Part shown: piece by piece, positions 60,366-64,000 of the stretch
Numbering within the stretch: position 1 is the stretch's first letter
Layout of the letters: each line of letters begins with the position of its first letter
DNA from: Lethocerus indicus
Lineage: Eukaryota; Arthropoda; Insecta; Hemiptera; Belostomatidae
NCBI GenBank assembly: GCA_019843655.1
Contig: JACDQD010000005.1
Coordinates: forward strand, 4,305,575-4,369,574
Length of the DNA stretch: 64,000 bases
Reading direction: 5' to 3'
Program-made: the position numbers and the translations under genes
Notes under the pieces: model-generated
Told to the model about the DNA's origin: nothing
Databases searched by the model: none
What the model saw: only the letters and a program-made list of their open reading frames with translations

Positions 60366-62994
60366 GTCAATAAAATTTGAAATTATTTAGTCCAAAGTTA
60401 TTAAATGTTTAGGATGTTGTATATATGACTGGCCTTGCCCGATATTTTTCAACATTTCCGGTATGAATTATTTTTACTTCTCGATTAAATCACATTTTTT
60501 AGTACGTACCATATGATTAAATTTTTGGGGATTTTTCAATAACATAAACTTTTCATCAATTCTGAGTTGTGCTCCGCACTTGTAGCTGTTTAAATCGTTT
60601 ATAAATGTTTTTGAATAATACAAATGATGATAAAAAAGAAAAAAAATACAAATAACGGATACAAAGAACTCATACGGCCGCCCTCATAGATCGGTCGGGC
60701 GGGCCCAACGATTCTACAGAGACGAATAAAGCTTTGCTCTATTCACGAGAGATTTACTAGCCCGTACTTACCCATTATACCCGCCGGGGTCGTTGACACA
60801 CTCCGGAAACTGGCTCGGGAATCTAACGCGCAAAATCTAATTTAGTGCTTTTGTCGCCTTAACAAATTTCAACGGCCGGACATCTAATAATAATACGGAT
60901 ACTGTAGAGTTTAAAAAAAACAACGAAGTGTGAAATATCGTGGGAAAACAATTGTTCGTTGATCTGATCTCCGGGAGTAAAATGATTATAGAAATAACAT
61001 ACGCTTCATTCAAGATGAATAAAATTTCAGGTGAAGGTTAACAATTAAACTTTAAATCGACTCGAAAGTGATAAAACGTTCGGTTTGATTCGCCCCGGTG
61101 GTATCGATATGTTGTTTCAGGTAAACAACCAGCTGGGTAAGTTTTAAAGGACCGTGAACCTTCCGTTGCAGTGCCGGGCTCTCTACACGGCGTATGCTCG
61201 CGTACAAGTTTTGAACAAACAGCTCCTGTTTGTTCCTCAGAGTGGGAGAAACAACGGCCCCCGCGCTCCCCCCCCCCCATACACGGAACGGCTTTATCAA
61301 ATATGACGGGGCCCTGTCTGCGTTAAACCTGCGTCGAACGAACGGGCGAGGGCCCCTCGCGCTACTCCATTTCAGATAATAAAACCGTGTGCCGCCTTCG
61401 TCCCCCGCGCGGACGACGGTTTGATCGGCCGAAAGGCATTTACAATATACGCGGAAAATGAAAACACGGCGGTGCGGGGAGAAAAAATAGCACGCGGCAT
61501 TCGAATAACCGAGCTTCGTAATCTGACCGTCCGTTATAACCGACCGATTCCCCGAACGCCGAGAATTAAAGCCGATCCGCCTCCGTTTTATTTCGTCCCC
61601 GCAAGCCCGAAATATCATATCCAGCTTTTATTCTAAAATATTACACACAGCGGAGGTAGAACAATAGGTGACCGTATGATCTGTGTCTCTCCTATATACG
61701 TTGTATATTTAGTTGGGATATATAAACAGTTAACAACTGGACTATTTTGCTGCGTTCCGTTAAATGTGTTCTCGGCATGTGTAAAAAAAGATTTTGATTT
61801 CTGCTCTCGGATTCGCTGCTGCGGTGTCCGCAAATATTCAACCGATAAGCTGCTTTTTATGTGTTTTGCCATATTTTTAGGTCCGAAATTTCTAATTCGT
61901 GACTGCTTCGGAACGATACGGTTGGACATAGCGGAGAGACAGACGACGTTGGGAGAGGTAGAAGCGATCATTTTTGCTACCCGAAAAAAAATAAATAGAA
62001 AATAGCGGCCTCTTTCTTTAATCCTCCACCCCCGCACGGTTTCGGGAAAACACCGTAGCGAGACACGATTTTTCCGGGGCGTTAAAATTCATGTTAACGT
62101 AAATCACCGCCTAATTGCCAATTAACATCGTCGTATAGGCATTAAACGCTGCGGTTACTCGTCGGTCTACACCGGCGACCCAATTAGGGCGAGTATTAGA
62201 AGGAAGATTTAAAAAAAGAGAAAGAAAGAAAAAGAAGAACAAAAACAAAAATAAAGCCCTCGTAAAATTCGCGTAATCTCCGGCGATAAAATAGTTCGCG
62301 GCCCCCACGGCCCATAAAAAAAGGGAAAGTGTAATCAGTGTCCCGTTCAATAGTTGGGGGGTTGGAAGGGAGGATGGCCGTAGAGAATAAAACTAGGAGT
62401 CGCGGCCTCTACTCGGCCGTTTAGTGCGGGTCTTCAAAACTGTTGGGGGAGTCGCCGTTACTCCACAGTTTAATGTCTGGGCCCCTAAAATAAAAGCCGA
62501 GAAGCGCGGGGGGCGGGGGCGGGCAGGGTGAAGGGGAACAAATCGTTTCCAACCCCCCTCCTATAATACTTCCACGCTCGCTCGCTCGCGCTCACACACA
62601 TACGCTCTTTTTGTTTCCACTTTGATCACGAGTAATGGCACAGTTATTTGGCCCGGGAGGGCGCCCGCCTCTCTGTGTCTGCGCGTGGGTGTGTGAGTGT
62701 GCGAACTTCTTACAAATCGTTCTTTGAACCGCTACCACCGCACCCCATAACGTGTTCGACCTCCCACCACGTGCGCACACCCTACTTCCCTATATATATT
62801 TCCCGCGGGCTCTCCGCAAAACACCGTATACCGGCCGGGTAGTAGGCAAATATTAAATGTTCTCCGAACACTTTTTTTCTTCTCCTTCCCTTTCGATAAG
62901 TATGCAAACTATATTTACACGGAATATATCATCCGGCGCCTTTCGATGGAAGCATTGTGCGGTTCTAGGTGCGTGCATTAAGGGAGATTAACAC
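60366..62994. other. Unique non-coding stretch, partly CpG-rich
   Basis: No gene recognised. The 61050-61620 interval is GC/CpG-rich and open on the minus strand for 188 codons without any motif I can identify. Short (CTCG)n and CA runs lie at 62575-62600. Confidence 0.45.
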
Positions 62995-63044
62995 GGCGCT
63001 AATACCTTTCCGGCAGTACCGGACTGTGTTGCGGGTCTAGTATA
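62995..63044 (+). repeat. GCGGGTCTAGTAT motif, third full copy
   Basis: GGCGCTAATACC, a 7 base gap, then GTACCGGACTGTGTTGCGGG and TCTAGTAT align with the cores at 32.98 and 34.45 kb (GGCGCT.AATACC...ACCGG..GTGTTGCGGGTCTAGTAT). Flanks beyond the core are different. Confidence 0.6.
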
Positions 63045-64000
63045 ACCATGTACATCGTGTTAAACCCGCGTCCCCGATTTCGTAGTTGAATAATAATTAT
63101 AATTTATGTAATCAAAAGACTGTAATTACCCTAATATAGAAAATATGAAGCTACGTTACAATGAAAAAATGAAAATCGTGTTTTTTATACATTAATAATA
63201 TTAGAGCTTTGTTCCAAAATGATAGCCTTCTCCATGATAAATGATTGTTCGTAAATTATAGAAACGGTGTGTGTAATTATAATAAATTGTCAAACTGAGT
63301 AATCATAAATGGCCCAAACACATACTCCAGCTGCCCTTTCAAGCGAGTTTTGTGTATTACAAAATACATGTTACAATTGTTAATAAATGTATGTTCTATA
63401 ACAATTTATATTTTTGGTATGATCGACCCACAGTTTTCATTACTAATTATTACCATCCCTGTTTTTAAATTAGGTAATTAATATCATTGCCAGCACTAAA
63501 CATTTATTATAACTCTTTCAAAATATGGAACTCGGATATGAAACTCATTTTTAAATGAAATATCCATGTTTTTGAGTAAATTTGAGCAGTCCGTCGAATA
63601 GGAGGGCTAAATTTTAGATTTTTGTCGGGCCGTATCCTGCGGGACGCGTTAGGCCGGGCACGACTTTCTACTTTCATTTTTTTCCTGCTGGAGGTTCTTT
63701 ATTCGCGGAGATCCCGGAGACCTTATACGACCCGCCGTCGGGGGAGACCTCCCCGCGGTATACTCTCCCCCTCCTCGCTCTTGCGCCAATGTCTTCAGAA
63801 TGTCGCCATGAATACCATATCAGATGGCCCGGGGCGGGGGCGGCAGGGGGTTAAACCGCCCTCCTCCCTCCCCGAAGCCTTTACCTGGGCGCGGAACCCA
63901 TTAACGCGCCCCACATATTTATCAATGCTTCCGACCCCCCCTCGCCCATCAACGGGGATGAAACGACCCTTCTCATCAGCCGCTCACCACTCAGCTCCGA
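63045..64000. other. Unique non-coding stretch to window end
   Basis: AT-rich to about 63600, then GC-rich and C/G-homopolymer-rich to the end. No gene or repeat recognised. Confidence 0.45.

Noticed and set aside
61052..61618. 188-codon minus-strand open frame
   Set aside because: The longest non-transposon frame in the 55-64 kb part, but it lies in GC/CpG-rich DNA where long frames arise by chance. It has no recognisable domain, and the opposite strand is also open for long stretches.
1..64000. tRNA, rRNA and conserved insect microRNA genes
   Set aside because: Looked by eye for tRNA B-box words and for several conserved insect microRNA sequences and found no match. A covariance-model search would be needed to exclude them properly.

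Overview
This window looks like a nuclear, largely non-coding stretch of an arthropod genome, most likely an insect. The evidence is the content: 3' fragments of a jockey-clade non-LTR retrotransposon with target-site duplications, an internally deleted mariner element, a TTAA-flanked piggyBac-type MITE, palindromic foldback repeats, many di- and tetranucleotide microsatellites, and AT-rich sequence mixed with CpG-rich patches. There are no operons, Shine-Dalgarno sites or bacterial-type gene packing. The species cannot be named from what is visible.

No intact host gene, tRNA, rRNA or recognisable microRNA was found. Almost every open frame above 60 codons is a by-product of pyrimidine-rich or GC-rich low-complexity sequence. 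The only frames with recognisable protein homology belong to transposable elements: jockey ORF2 tails near 10.4-10.7, 11.9-12.4, 18.3-18.7, 29.9-30.6 and 59.9-60.1 kb, plus a mariner transposase N-terminus near 31.5-31.8 kb.

Layout. 0-8 kb: a ~411 bp repeat near both 0.1 and 7.5 kb, each copy beside a partial duplicate of itself, and a second repeat pair at 2.5 and 4.8 kb. 8-19 kb: mostly unique sequence with three jockey fragments and a compound hairpin at 15.3 kb. 19-26 kb: pyrimidine-rich tracts, a shared 20-mer, and palindromic foldbacks at 23.9 and 25.2 kb. 26-35 kb: a jockey copy with a perfect 15 bp target duplication, a mariner deletion derivative, and a ~200 bp segment present twice. 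35-45 kb: a long microsatellite, short palindromes, and a foldback whose arms are tandem arrays. 45-55 kb: a piggyBac-like MITE and a (GA)n/(CT)n inverted pair. 55-64 kb: the best palindromic foldback, its relatives, two jockey tails and GC-rich unique sequence.

The genes do not work together in any pathway; the content is mobile DNA relics in a gene-free interval. The strongest candidates for something undescribed are the palindromic foldback family carrying a CGGTTTC...CTTCAG core (best copy 55172-55391), a recurring GCGGGTCTAGTAT motif in otherwise different repeats, and the foldback with tandem-repeat arms at 43.3-44.2 kb. The gene-free interval may be intergenic or a large intron; the sequence alone does not decide.
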